Counted from the first letter of the stretch, positions 31,929 through 40,727 are shown. The stretch: 64,000 bases of DNA from Vogesella sp. LIG4 (GCF_900090205.1 NZ_LT607802.1:1720215-1784214), one strand, 5' to 3'. Made by a program: numbers and translations. Notes: generated by a model not told the origin, from the sequence alone.

Positions 31929-32102
31929 TTACTTAGCAGCGGAAGCGGCTTTTTTAGCTTTCTTAGCTTTTACAACTTTCTTAGCAGCGTGCTTCTTTTC
32001 AGCTTTCTTAGCCGGGGCAGCAGCCGGAGCGGAAGCAGCGGTAGCAGCGAAACCGGAAGTAGCAGCAACGGCGAAAGCCAGACCAGCGATCAGTTTTTTC
32101 AT
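31929..32102 (-). CDS. Lys/Ala-rich exported small protein
   Basis: 57 residues from the ATG after AGGA; a TTG three codons earlier is possible. A signal peptide (MKKLIAGLAFAVAATSGFAATA) is followed by about 35 residues made almost only of Ala, Lys and Val, in KKAEKKHAAKKV-type repeats like histone H1 tails. The codons are unusually uniform (GCA/GCT, AAA/AAG), unlike the neighbouring GC-rich genes. Short secreted polycations of this type occur in many betaproteobacteria without known function. Confidence 0.75.
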   Translation of the reverse strand: MKKLIAGLAFAVAATSGFAATAASAPAAAPAKKAEKKHAAKKVVKAKKAKKAASAAK

Positions 32103-32191
32103 GATATTCAATCCTGAGATAGAAGTTGGAGAGCAGGCGCCGTTAATCGACGACTAGGCGGCATCATATCGAACAATTGCGCGCTTGTCTG

Positions 32192-33490
32192 TTAGCTTTT
32201 GTTGGTAGATGTAACGTCTTGTTGCAATGGCCAGCATAAAGTAAATAAGGCACCGCCAAGCGGGCTTTCGCCAACTTCTACCCGTCCGTGATGCGCCAGC
32301 ATGATCTGCTGCACGATGGCCAGGCCCAGGCCATGGCCGCCCTCGGCGCGATCGCGGCTGGGATCCAGCCGCACGAACGGTTCCATCACCCGCTGGCGTT
32401 CCGCCGGCGGAATGCCAGGGCCATCGTCACCCACGCTGAAATACTGCTCGCCGTCGATCTCGTACACGCGCACCAGCAGCTTTTTCCGCGCATAGCGCGC
32501 GGCATTGCCCAGCAGGTTGTCCATGGCGCGGGTCAGCAGCACGCTGTCGCCGTAGATGGCGCCAACCGTCTGCTGGATGTCCACCCGCAGGGCGGAATAC
32601 TCCGTGGCCAGGTCCTCCTGGCGTTGCTGCAGCCAGCCCTGTATCTCCAGCCGCTGCCATTGCAGCGGCAGGTCCGGGCGCGACAGGCGCGCGTGCAGCA
32701 GCAGCTCGTCGATCAGCGCGCCGACATTGCCCAGGTCGCGCTCGATGCCGGCCTGGGTGGCGTCGTCCAGTTCGACATCCAGCAGCGCCAGCCGGTAGCG
32801 CAGCCGCGCCAGCGGCGTGCGCAGCTCGTGCGCCACGGCATTGATCAGCGTCTGCTTGCTTTCCAGCAGCCGCTCCACATTGCTGGCCATCTGGTTGAAG
32901 CCCTGCGCCAGCGGTTGCAGGCCGGAACGCGCCGGCAGCTGCACCCGTGCCGAGAACTCGCCTTCGCTCAGTGCCTTGGCGCCGCGCTCCAGCTGGGTCA
33001 GCTCGTTCCAGTGCGGCCGCATCCACAGCAGCACCGGAATCGCCAGCGACAGGCCGATCAGCGCCAGCAGCGCGTAGTCGAACCATTTAAGCTCGTGCAG
33101 GAACACCAGGTAGCTCATCGGCCCGGCCACCAGCGCGTACGGCGATTTGGCCATGCGCTGCAGGAACACGTCGTCGTCCTCCAGCATCACGATATTGCCG
33201 TCGCGCAGCGCACTCTGGGTGGCACTGTCGATGGGCAGGTCCTCCAGACGCTGCATGGAGACACTGAAGCCCAGGTCGCGCTCCAGGGTGTGCAGCATCT
33301 GCGGCCACTGTGCTTCCGGCGTATCGCGCAGTTCAAGCTCGATCAGGCTGAGCGAGGTTTTCAGCAGGTCGGCCAGCGCACGGTCGCCGGTCTTCTCCGC
33401 CACCTGCTTGTACACCAGGCCGGCCAGCACCACGGCCAGCAGGAAGCTGACGATCAACAGCAAATAGAACTGGATGAACAGTTTGCGCAT
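32192..33490 (-). CDS. RstB-like sensor histidine kinase
   Basis: 432 residues. Membrane helices at about 6-26 and 137-157 bracket a periplasmic sensor of about 110 residues. A HAMP segment follows, then the phosphoacceptor His221 in AVAHELRTPLARLRYRL and the ATPase motifs (NLLGNAARYA, VGDDGPGIP, GGHGLGLAIV). The H-box wording and length resemble RstB of enterobacteria. The stimulus is unknown. It lies 3 bp after its response regulator, in one operon. Confidence 0.9.
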   Translation of the reverse strand: MRKLFIQFYLLLIVSFLLAVVLAGLVYKQVAEKTGDRALADLLKTSLSLIELELRDTPEAQWPQMLHTLERDLGFSVSMQRLEDLPIDSATQSALRDGNIVMLEDDDVFLQRMAKSPYALVAGPMSYLVFLHELKWFDYALLALIGLSLAIPVLLWMRPHWNELTQLERGAKALSEGEFSARVQLPARSGLQPLAQGFNQMASNVERLLESKQTLINAVAHELRTPLARLRYRLALLDVELDDATQAGIERDLGNVGALIDELLLHARLSRPDLPLQWQRLEIQGWLQQRQEDLATEYSALRVDIQQTVGAIYGDSVLLTRAMDNLLGNAARYARKKLLVRVYEIDGEQYFSVGDDGPGIPPAERQRVMEPFVRLDPSRDRAEGGHGLGLAIVQQIMLAHHGRVEVGESPLGGALFTLCWPLQQDVTSTNKS

Positions 33491-33493
33491 GAT

Positions 33494-34198
33494 TTACCAG
33501 CCGGCCGGAGAGAACAGGTAGCCCTTGTTGCGCACGGTCTTGATGCGCGACGGCGCGGTAGGGTCGTCGCCCAGCTTCTTGCGCAGCCGCGACACGGCAA
33601 TGTCGATGCTGCGGTCCATGCCGTCGTAGCTCAGGCCGCGCATCACGCGCAGCAGGGTGTCGCGGTCCTGCACCTCGCCGGCGTGGCTGGCAAGCTGCCA
33701 CAGCAGGTCGAAGTCGGTGGTGGACAGCGTGATGCGTTCGCCGCCCAGTTGCACTTCGCGGCTGCGGGCGTCGATGCGCAGCTGGCCGAAGACCAGCAGT
33801 TGCGAGCTGTCCGGCTCCGGTGTGCCGGCCCGGTGATCGTGCTGGCGCAGCTGCGCGCGCAGGCGTGCGGCCAACACCGCGGGCGGCGTGGTCTTCAGCA
33901 CGTAATCGTTGGCGCCCAGCTCCAGGCCCAGGATCTGGTTGATGTCGCTATCCAGCGAGGTGAGGATCACGATGGGGCCGGCGAACTCCGGGCGGATTTC
34001 GCGGCATAGCGTCAGGCCGTCCTTGCCGGGCAGCATGATGTCCAGCAGCAGCAGGTCCGGCTTTTCGCGCTCCAGCGCCGCGTGAGCGGTATCGCCGCGC
34101 GGCTCGATCACCACTTCCAGATCGTGGCGGGCGAGGAAGCCCTGCATCAGGCCGGCCAGTTCGGCATCATCCTCGACAAACAGGATTTTGTGGGTCAT
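33494..34198 (-). CDS. RstA-like OmpR-family response regulator
   Basis: 234 residues. The receiver domain has the acidic pair at 10-11, phospho-Asp53 in LLLLDIMLPGKDG and the conserved Lys in VLKTTPP. The C-terminal winged helix (about 130-232) includes LSTTDFDLLWQLASHAGEV and RSIDIAVSRLRKKLGDD. It is the first gene of the pair and is followed after 3 bp by the kinase. The RstA-like assignment is by resemblance. Confidence 0.92.
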   Translation of the reverse strand: MTHKILFVEDDAELAGLMQGFLARHDLEVVIEPRGDTAHAALEREKPDLLLLDIMLPGKDGLTLCREIRPEFAGPIVILTSLDSDINQILGLELGANDYVLKTTPPAVLAARLRAQLRQHDHRAGTPEPDSSQLLVFGQLRIDARSREVQLGGERITLSTTDFDLLWQLASHAGEVQDRDTLLRVMRGLSYDGMDRSIDIAVSRLRKKLGDDPTAPSRIKTVRNKGYLFSPAGW

Positions 34199-34275
34199 GG
34201 CCTCTCTCCGACGGAAAACCCCGAGTATGGCGCTGCCATGTCATTCGCGGCAAGCCAGGCGGGGTTAGGAAGTAA

Positions 34276-34300
34276 AACGCCCCGCACGGGGCGGGGCGTT
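34276..34300 (-). terminator. Terminator of the tubulin-like gene
   Basis: On the minus strand AACGCCCCG pairs with CGGGGCGTT, followed by TTACTT. It lies just after the stop of the 34308 gene. Confidence 0.75.
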
Positions 34301-34307
34301 GTGGACA

Positions 34308-36461
34308 CTAGTCGTGTGCCGGGTGGCCATGCCGGTCGGCATAGGCATTGAGCGATACCACCCGTGTCTTGCCGATGCGGTGACGGTAGATCTCGCGCAG
34401 GTAGCAGATGGCTTTCTGCACGTGCTGGCGCGTCAGGCGGATATCGTTGATGGACACGAATTTTTTCTGGTCGCGGATCAGCTCGCGGTACTTCTTCTCG
34501 TACATCGGCTTGATGGCGAACCAGTTGGTGTCCAGGATCTTGGCCGGGTTCTCGTACTCGTCCAGCAGCGCATCCAGCCGTGTCTCGTCGAAGCTCTCAG
34601 AGGTGATCAGTTCCAGGATGGCGTTATCCAGCGCGTCGTCGTAGCGGTAGTCGCCGCGGGCGAAGCAGCGCTTGATATAGGCCACGATCAGCGTCAGGAA
34701 GTCATCGCTCAGGCACGGGCTCTTGGCCACCAGCGTGGTCAGCGACAGGTTGGCCGAAGCGCCGATCACCAGTGCGTAGCGCTTGAGCGTGGTGCCGGGG
34801 AACAGGCCGTTCAGGTGCTGCTTCAGGCGGTTCAGGTCCATGTAGGACAGCTTGTAGCCCTTGGGCAGCGACAGGATGGCCACCACCGACGAACAGTTGC
34901 GGAAGAAGAACAGTTCGTTGAGCTTGGCCGGGTCGTAGTTGGACGCCTTGTACTCGGCCAGCGCGGCGCGGTAGCGGTCCGATTCGATCGGCAGCAGGCT
35001 GATGCCTTCGATGGCCTGGGTGATCGGGTTGAAGTGCGGCAGGTCGATGGAGCGGAAGAACAGGTCGTCGATATCGAACTTGCTGCTGCTGTTCACGTCC
35101 AGCGGGTCGCCCACTACCGATTCGGCGTAGGCCACCGCCACCGGGCCGGCCAGGCTCATGAACAGGTCGTTGGCGTCCAGGCGGATGGTCTCGCCGATGT
35201 CGATGCCGGCACGGTGGAAGTAGTTCTCGTCGTAGTCGGTGGTTACCGCCTGCGCCGTGAGAATGTTGAAGATCTGCTGCGAGATGTACTGGTTGGCGTG
35301 GCGCTCCATGGCGTTCACGTCCAGGTCCTCGATGCTGCCCTTATCGGTTTCTTCGGCGTAACGCATGATGTCGTTGGAGATCAGCATCATGGCGTTCCAC
35401 GGGCGGATGCGGCGCATCACGCTTTCGGCGCCGGCTTCCTCGTTGTCGAAGTTGTAGGAGAAGTCCCACTCCTCGGACAGGTATTTGCACAGCAGGCGGC
35501 CGGCGTTGATGTGCAGCGCCTCCGAGCCTTCCACGTGGTGGCCGGAAATGTTCGGCAGGATGCAGATGCCGCTGGTGAAGATGGGCTCGAACACGAAGCC
35601 CTGCTCGTCGCCGCTGCCTTCGGCTTCGGTACGGGTCTCGAAGGTCTTGCTCATGTAGGCGTACTGCTGCGCCAGGCCGAATTCGCTGGCCATGCCGGAG
35701 CCGGTGCCGCCGCCGGCACTGAAGATGTAGAAGTACAGCCGCGACTGGTTGGCGCGAATGCCGCAGGAGTCGATCAGGTAGGCGTGGATCAGCTTCCAGT
35801 CTTCGTCGGAGAAGCTCTGGGTATCCTTGTTGAGGATGATCTTGGCCAGGTACTGGCCCAGGATGGGCGCGTTACCGGCACCGCCGGCATGCACCTCGGC
35901 CAGGTCCATGATGCGCATCTTGCTGTAGTCGTTCAGGAAGCCGCCGCCCTGTTCGCCACGGCGCGAGTAGCGGATGCGGCCCTTGATGTCCTTGTCCAGG
36001 TCGCCCAGCATCACCATCGGCTCGATCAGGAAGGCCGGCTTCTGTTCTTTCTGCTGCGACAGCAAGGTGCGCTTGATCCAGCGGCGCGGGCGGAAATCCT
36101 GCTCCACGCTGGGCTTTTCATCGCTGTTGAATTCGTTCAGGTAGAACTTGCGCGCGTTGTACACCAGGGTGGCCACGTCCAGCGCGATATTGGAACCGCA
36201 ACGGCCCAGGCCGATCAGGCACACCGACGGGAACGGGCGGTCGTAGCTGTCCAGCCCCTCGTCCTGGCTGGCGGCGAAGGCTTCGCGGCGCAGTGTGTCC
36301 AGGTGGGTGAGGATGCGGGTCATGTCGCGCTCGGTGTAGTACTGGTAGCGCTGCCCGTTGGGGCGGTCCGGCACCGGGTGCAGGAGGCGTGGCGCCGCGG
36401 CTTGTGGCTGCGGGCCGATGTCGGTGGAATTATCGGGCGCTTGATCTGGCGTGGTTTGCAT
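34308..36461 (-). CDS. Tubulin/FtsZ-like protein, orphan
   Basis: 717 residues from an ATG with AGGGGA at 4-5 nt; an ATG ten codons upstream has no such site. The tubulin signature GGGTGSG is at 250-256 within FYIFSAGGGTGSGMASEFG. The first nucleotide-binding loop is at 82-91 (LIGLGRCGSN). These are the two nucleotide loops of the tubulin/FtsZ superfamily, but the rest matches neither FtsZ nor TubZ that I recall. It best fits the divergent bacterial 'tubulin-like' families suggested to act in membrane remodelling. The remaining 400 residues are soluble, with no membrane segment. It is monocistronic, with an inverted repeat at 36518-36536 upstream. Confidence 0.8.
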   Translation of the reverse strand: MQTTPDQAPDNSTDIGPQPQAAAPRLLHPVPDRPNGQRYQYYTERDMTRILTHLDTLRREAFAASQDEGLDSYDRPFPSVCLIGLGRCGSNIALDVATLVYNARKFYLNEFNSDEKPSVEQDFRPRRWIKRTLLSQQKEQKPAFLIEPMVMLGDLDKDIKGRIRYSRRGEQGGGFLNDYSKMRIMDLAEVHAGGAGNAPILGQYLAKIILNKDTQSFSDEDWKLIHAYLIDSCGIRANQSRLYFYIFSAGGGTGSGMASEFGLAQQYAYMSKTFETRTEAEGSGDEQGFVFEPIFTSGICILPNISGHHVEGSEALHINAGRLLCKYLSEEWDFSYNFDNEEAGAESVMRRIRPWNAMMLISNDIMRYAEETDKGSIEDLDVNAMERHANQYISQQIFNILTAQAVTTDYDENYFHRAGIDIGETIRLDANDLFMSLAGPVAVAYAESVVGDPLDVNSSSKFDIDDLFFRSIDLPHFNPITQAIEGISLLPIESDRYRAALAEYKASNYDPAKLNELFFFRNCSSVVAILSLPKGYKLSYMDLNRLKQHLNGLFPGTTLKRYALVIGASANLSLTTLVAKSPCLSDDFLTLIVAYIKRCFARGDYRYDDALDNAILELITSESFDETRLDALLDEYENPAKILDTNWFAIKPMYEKKYRELIRDQKKFVSINDIRLTRQHVQKAICYLREIYRHRIGKTRVVSLNAYADRHGHPAHD

Positions 36462-36517
36462 GGAATCCCCTACAGGGCTTAGTTCAGCCATCAGGATTTA
36501 ATACAGCAATATTGAAA

Positions 36518-36536
36518 GTGATATTTATACCATCAC
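36518..36536. promoter_or_regulatory. Inverted repeat upstream of the tubulin-like gene
   Basis: GTGAT and ATCAC flank a 9-nt AT-rich spacer that contains a TATAAA box on the minus strand. It lies about 60-75 nt upstream of the 36461 start and could be an operator over the promoter. Confidence 0.35.
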
Positions 36537-36673
36537 TAGACCCAACTGCTGCTTGACCGGGGGTGACATTTTTTAACAAACCCTGGGTAGCTTGTGGTTT
36601 TTCAGGCATGCCGCCGTGTTGCGATGCTTGTCGCCATGCCTGGCAAGCGGGCTGCCGAAGGTTGGCCGCAAGC

Positions 36674-36697
36674 AAAAATGCGCCCGGGTGGGCGCAT
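36674..36697 (-). terminator. Terminator of the binding-protein gene
   Basis: On the minus strand ATGCGCCC pairs with GGGCGCAT around a 4-nt loop, followed by TTTTT. It lies downstream of the 36722 gene. Confidence 0.8.
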
Positions 36698-36721
36698 GGA
36701 AACGACGGTTGCGGGGGAGAT

Positions 36722-37762
36722 TCAGCGGCTAGCCCAGGCGTTGAAGCGCTGCTCCAGGTCCTCGCCGTGTTCGATCCAGAAGTTGGCATCCAGCGGCATG
36801 GCGCCTTCCAGGTTGCGGGTGGCGGTGGGCAGCTCCGCCACGGTGGCCGGTGCCAGCTGTTTCAGGGTCTTGCGGTTGGTGGGGCCGTAGGGAATGGCGT
36901 CGGAGAACACTTTCTGGTTCTCCGGGCGGGTGGCAAAGGAGATGAAGCGCAGCGCTTCGTCCTTGCGGGCATTGCCTTTCGGAATCGCCCAGTAGTCCAT
37001 TTCATAGATGCCGCTGTCCCAGACCAGCTTCAGGTCCTTGCCTTCCTTGCGGGCATTGGTGATGCGGCCGTTGTAGGCCGAGGTCATCACCACGTCGCCC
37101 GCCAGCAGGTACTGTGGCGCCTGCGAACCGCTTTCCCACCACTGGATGTAGGGCTTGATCTGATCGAGCTTGCGGAATGCACGGTCGGTTCCGGCCGGGG
37201 TGGCCAGCACCTTGTACACATCCTTCTGCGCCACGCCGTCGGCCAGCAGGGCGATTTCCAGTGTGTAGAGGGCACCCTTGCGCAGCCCGCGCTTGCCCGG
37301 GTACTTCTTGATATCCCAGAAGTCCTTCCAGCCGGTGGGCGTGCCTTTCAGGCGGGAGGGGCTGTAGGCCAGCGCAGTGGAGGAGACGAACATGCCCACG
37401 GCGCAGGGCAGCAGCGCCCCCGGCATCATGTCGGCGCGGCTGTCGATTTTTGCCGGGTTGATCGGTTCCAGAATGCCTTCTTCACAGCCGCGGCCCGCCA
37501 GCTGGGAGTCGATTTCCACCACGTCCCAGCTCACGGTGCGGGTATCCACCATGGATTTGAGCTTGGCCGCCTCGCCATTCCATTCCGCACCGATAACGTT
37601 GACGCCATGCGCCTTGGCATAGGGCTGGTAGTAGGCCTGGGTCTGGGCATTCTTGTTGGCACCGCCGTAGGACACCACCACCAGGTCGCCCGCCATGGCT
37701 GTGGTGCTGAGCAGGGTGGCGATGGCCAGCGACAGTTGCAGCGGGCTGCGTTGTAGCTTCAT
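36722..37762 (-). CDS. ABC transporter periplasmic binding protein, polyamine-type
   Basis: 346 residues. A signal peptide is cut after the TAMA-type motif near residue 24. The mature protein begins DLVVVSYGGANKNAQTQAYYQ, typical of PotD/PotF-like family 1 binding proteins. Later blocks are VEIDSQLAGRGCEEGILEPI, GWKDFWDIKKYPGKRGLRKG and MDYWAIPKGNARKDEALRFI. It should bind a polyamine, betaine or similar cation in the periplasm. No ATPase or permease gene lies beside it, so it is an orphan component. The XRE-cupin regulator is 152 bp upstream on the same strand. Confidence 0.88.
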   Translation of the reverse strand: MKLQRSPLQLSLAIATLLSTTAMAGDLVVVSYGGANKNAQTQAYYQPYAKAHGVNVIGAEWNGEAAKLKSMVDTRTVSWDVVEIDSQLAGRGCEEGILEPINPAKIDSRADMMPGALLPCAVGMFVSSTALAYSPSRLKGTPTGWKDFWDIKKYPGKRGLRKGALYTLEIALLADGVAQKDVYKVLATPAGTDRAFRKLDQIKPYIQWWESGSQAPQYLLAGDVVMTSAYNGRITNARKEGKDLKLVWDSGIYEMDYWAIPKGNARKDEALRFISFATRPENQKVFSDAIPYGPTNRKTLKQLAPATVAELPTATRNLEGAMPLDANFWIEHGEDLEQRFNAWASR

Positions 37763-37860
37763 TTTTGTCTCCTCCGTCTCTCTATGGGATGGAGGGCAAA
37801 CCGGCAGCCATTGCGCGCGCCATCTACAGACCCCTGTCGTACAGGCGCGAGCCGACCTTG

Positions 37861-37918
37861 AATTTGCCTCCTGTAAAAAAGCTAAGGCAAATTTTTAATA
37901 TGGTCAAAGAAATTTTAG
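37861..37918. promoter_or_regulatory. AT-rich operator/promoter region of the 36722 gene
   Basis: AATTTGCCT (37861-37869) and AGGCAAATT (37885-37893) form a perfect 9-bp inverted repeat. CAAATTTTTA (37888) and GAAATTTTAG (37909) resemble the CAAAATTTTG sites upstream of the regulator and the 38670 gene. It is a plausible binding site for the neighbouring XRE-cupin protein. Confidence 0.4.
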
Positions 37919-38517
37919 TAAGTCGCCGGCGTGATCACCCAGATCACCACGGCTTCGCTCTTGCCCGGGTTGCGGTAGCGGTGCGGCTCGCGGCTGGAGA
38001 AGCTGAAGCTGTCGCCTTCGTCCAGCTGGAAGTGGCGCTCGCCCACCCACAGCTCCAGCCTGCCTTTCAGCAACAGCCCGGCCTCGGCGCCTTCATGGGT
38101 GTAGGTTTCCTCGCTGGAGGCGCCAGGGGCGATGCGGCAGTGGAGCATCTCCAGCTGGCGGTTGCTGCGCGGGGTCAGCAGCTGGTCGGTGAAGCCGCCT
38201 TCGTACTCGATGCTGGTGCGCTGTGGCTTGCGCACAATGAAATCGGCCTCGTCGGCTACCTGCTGCTGATCCGGGCCGAAGAACCACTGCACGGTGACAT
38301 CCAGGCTCTGCGCCAGCGCAACCAGCGCATTGATGGACGGCTGCGCCAGGTTGCGTTCGATCAGGCTGATGTGGGCGATGGACAGCCCGCAGCGCTCCGC
38401 CAGCGCGGCCAGGGTCAGGCCGTTGCGCTTGCGCAGCAGGCGCAGCTTCTCGCCGATCTGCGCCTGCGGCTTGTCGGCGGCCGGGGTTGTGGTTTGGGAG
38501 GGGAGGGAGGAATGCAT
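37915..38517 (-). CDS. XRE-family regulator with C-terminal cupin domain
   Basis: 200 residues. An XRE helix-turn-helix is at about 20-75 (GEKLRLLRKRNGLTLAALAERCGLSIAHISLIERNLAQPSINAL is split here as one domain). A short linker leads to a cupin at about 120-195 (HCRIAPGASSEETYTHEGAEA ... DEGDSFSFSSREPHRYRNPG). This layout is that of PuuR-like regulators, which sense small metabolites in the cupin. It lies between an orphan binding protein and a divergent oxidoreductase, and probably regulates both. Confidence 0.9.
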   Translation of the reverse strand: MHSSLPSQTTTPAADKPQAQIGEKLRLLRKRNGLTLAALAERCGLSIAHISLIERNLAQPSINALVALAQSLDVTVQWFFGPDQQQVADEADFIVRKPQRTSIEYEGGFTDQLLTPRSNRQLEMLHCRIAPGASSEETYTHEGAEAGLLLKGRLELWVGERHFQLDEGDSFSFSSREPHRYRNPGKSEAVVIWVITPATY

Positions 38518-38581
38518 GCCGTGATTATAACGACACTTTGTCAGCTGGTTGTGCGTGGGAAGGCATCAGTTCTTGCGTCAT

Positions 38582-38620
38582 TAAAATTTTGCCAATAATT
38601 TTAATAATTACAAAATTTTG
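38582..38620. promoter_or_regulatory. Candidate XRE-cupin operator in the divergent promoter
   Basis: TAAAATTTTGCC (38582-38593) and the perfect palindrome CAAAATTTTG (38611-38620) lie about 28 bp apart in an AT-rich island between the regulator and the 38670 gene. Related sequences lie at 37888 and 37909. Confidence 0.45.
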
Positions 38621-38669
38621 CGGTGGTCAACGTGCACCGCCGCCACCCCGGTCATTACCAGGAGCCACC

Positions 38670-40625
38670 ATGCAGCCCACCTTTCCCCAGCTGTTTTCCC
38701 CGCTGCGCATCGGCGGCGTCACCCTGCGCAACCGCATCATGTCCACCGGGCACGACACCGTGCTGCCCACCGAAAGCAAGGTCAATGACGCGCTGATCGC
38801 CTACCACCAGGCGCGGGCGCGCGGCGGCGCCGGGCTGATCGTGCTGCAGGTGTCCGGCGTGCACGAAACCGCGCGCTACACCTCGCACGCGCTGATGGCC
38901 ACCGACGACGACTGCATGGACGGCTACCGCCGGCTGGCCACGGCGCTGCATGCCGACGGCTGCGCCGTGTTCGCGCAGCTGTTCCACCCCGGGCGCGAGA
39001 TCATGGAAACCGCCGATGGCCTGCTGGCGGTGGCTTATGCGCCGTCGGCGGTGCCCAACGAGCGCTTTCACGTGATGCCGCGCGCGCTGCACCGCGCGCT
39101 GATTGCCGACATCGTGGCCGGCTACGCCGCCGCAGCGCGGCGCATGGCCGAGGCCGGCATCGATGGCGTGGAAGTGGTGGCCAGCCACGGCTACCTGCCG
39201 TCGCAGTTCCTCAACCCGCGCGTCAACCTGCGCCAGGACGACTATGGCGGCGATGCGGCCAACCGTCTGCGCTTTTTGCAGGAAGTGCTGGTGGCGATCC
39301 GCGCCGCCACGCCGGCTGGCTTCGTTGTGGGGCTGCGCATCTCCGGCGGTGAAATGGACGCCGAGGGCCTTACCGAGGACGAGGCGATTGCCGCCAGCGT
39401 GGCGCTGGAGCCGCTGCTCGACTACGTGAACGTGATTGCCGGCAACTCGGCCTCGCTGGGTGGCGCGGTGCATATCGTGCCGCCGATGGCGATAGCCAGC
39501 GGCTACCTGGCGCCGGTGGCGGCACGCTTCAAGGCGCGGCTGCGCATACCGGTGCTGGTGGCCGGGCGCATCAACCAGCCGCAGGAGGCGGAGCAGATCA
39601 TTGCCAGCGGCCAGGCCGACGTGTGCGGCATGACGCGGGCGCTGATCTGCGACCCGGAAATGCCGCAGAAGGCGGGCCAGGGGCGGGTGGACGACATCCG
39701 CGCCTGCATTGCCTGCAACCAGGCCTGCATCGGCCGCTTCCACCGCGGGCTGCCGATCTCCTGCATCCAGCACCCGCAGAGCGGGCGCGAGCTGCAGTTC
39801 GGCCAGCTGCCGGTGGCGACGCAGCGCAAGCGGGTGCTGGTGGTGGGCGGCGGCCCGGCCGGCATGAAGGCGGCAGTGATCGCCGCGCAGCGCGGCCACG
39901 AAGTGGAGCTGCACGAGGCCGGCGGCCAGCTGGGCGGCCAGGCGCTGCTGGCGCAGCAGCTGCCGGGGCGGGCCGAGTTCGGCGGGCTGGTAACCAATCT
40001 GCTGCGCGAAATCGCGCTGGCGGGTGTGACGGTGCACAAACACAGCCGGGTGGATGCCGCCCTGGTGGCGGCACGGCAGCCGGACGCCGTCATCGTGGCC
40101 ACCGGCGCCACGCCACGGCTGCCGGCGCTGGAGGGCGATGGCTCGGTGATGCTGTTCGACCCGTGGCAGGTACTGCGCCAACCGCAGCAGGTTGGCCGCA
40201 GCGTGGTGGTGGTGGACTGGCGCAGCGACTGGATCGGCCCCGGCGTGGCACTGCTGCTGGCACAGCAGGGCTGCCAGGTGCGGCTGGCGGTGAACGGCAC
40301 CCACGTTGGCGAGCAGCTGCCGCTGTACGTGCGCGACGAACTGGTGGCGCGGCTGCACAAGGCCGGCATCGAGGTACTGAACTATATGCGGCCCTACGGC
40401 GCCGACAGCGGCAGCGTCTACCTGCAGCACACCGCCAGCGAGGAGGCGGTGATCATCGACGCGGTGGACAGCCTGGTGCTGTGCAGCGGCCACACCGCCG
40501 ACGATGCGCTATGGCAGCAGCTGGCCGACAGCGGCGTGGCGGTGCATGCCATCGGCGACTGCCTGGCGCCGCGTAGCGCCGAGGAGGCGATCTACGAGGG
40601 CCTGCGCGTGGCGTGGCAGCTGTAG
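38670..40625 (+). CDS. Old-Yellow-Enzyme/dienoyl-CoA-reductase-type flavoprotein
   Basis: 651 residues. The N-terminal FMN TIM barrel (about 5-335) includes PLRIGGVTLRNRIMSTGHDT and ASHGYLPSQFLNPRVNLRQDDYGG (the active-site His/Tyr loop). Then comes an Fe-S cluster motif, CIACNQACIGRFHRGLPISC. A C-terminal FAD/NAD(P) half opens with VLVVGGGPAGMKAA at about 388. This is the architecture of trimethylamine dehydrogenase, dienoyl-CoA reductase and N-methylproline demethylases. The tail MRPYG...AIGDCLAPRSAEEAIYEG is usual. The substrate cannot be read; the neighbouring polyamine/betaine-type binding protein hints at an N-methylated amine. Confidence 0.88.
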   Translation: MQPTFPQLFSPLRIGGVTLRNRIMSTGHDTVLPTESKVNDALIAYHQARARGGAGLIVLQVSGVHETARYTSHALMATDDDCMDGYRRLATALHADGCAVFAQLFHPGREIMETADGLLAVAYAPSAVPNERFHVMPRALHRALIADIVAGYAAAARRMAEAGIDGVEVVASHGYLPSQFLNPRVNLRQDDYGGDAANRLRFLQEVLVAIRAATPAGFVVGLRISGGEMDAEGLTEDEAIAASVALEPLLDYVNVIAGNSASLGGAVHIVPPMAIASGYLAPVAARFKARLRIPVLVAGRINQPQEAEQIIASGQADVCGMTRALICDPEMPQKAGQGRVDDIRACIACNQACIGRFHRGLPISCIQHPQSGRELQFGQLPVATQRKRVLVVGGGPAGMKAAVIAAQRGHEVELHEAGGQLGGQALLAQQLPGRAEFGGLVTNLLREIALAGVTVHKHSRVDAALVAARQPDAVIVATGATPRLPALEGDGSVMLFDPWQVLRQPQQVGRSVVVVDWRSDWIGPGVALLLAQQGCQVRLAVNGTHVGEQLPLYVRDELVARLHKAGIEVLNYMRPYGADSGSVYLQHTASEEAVIIDAVDSLVLCSGHTADDALWQQLADSGVAVHAIGDCLAPRSAEEAIYEGLRVAWQL

Positions 40626-40669
40626 GCGGGCAAGGTTGGCCGCAAGCGATGCGGCCGGGCTGAAAGCAG

Positions 40670-40701
40670 GGCGGAAGCCCGGTTGTACCGGGCGTTCCGC
40701 C
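40670..40701. terminator. GGCGGAAGCCCGG hairpin E1
   Basis: GGCGGAAGCCCGGT pairs imperfectly with ACCGGGCGTTCCGCC around TGT. It is the same hairpin as at 40728 and 43341 and lies between convergent genes. Confidence 0.55.
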
Positions 40702-40727
40702 TGCCGGGCACACGCTGGCTGAAAGGT

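Noticed and set aside
34299..36482. A 727-codon open frame on the plus strand, antisense to the tubulin-like gene
   Set aside because: It mirrors the codon phase of the minus-strand gene, as often happens in GC-rich DNA. The translation is Val/Gln/His/Leu-rich with no domain, while the opposite strand carries tubulin motifs.
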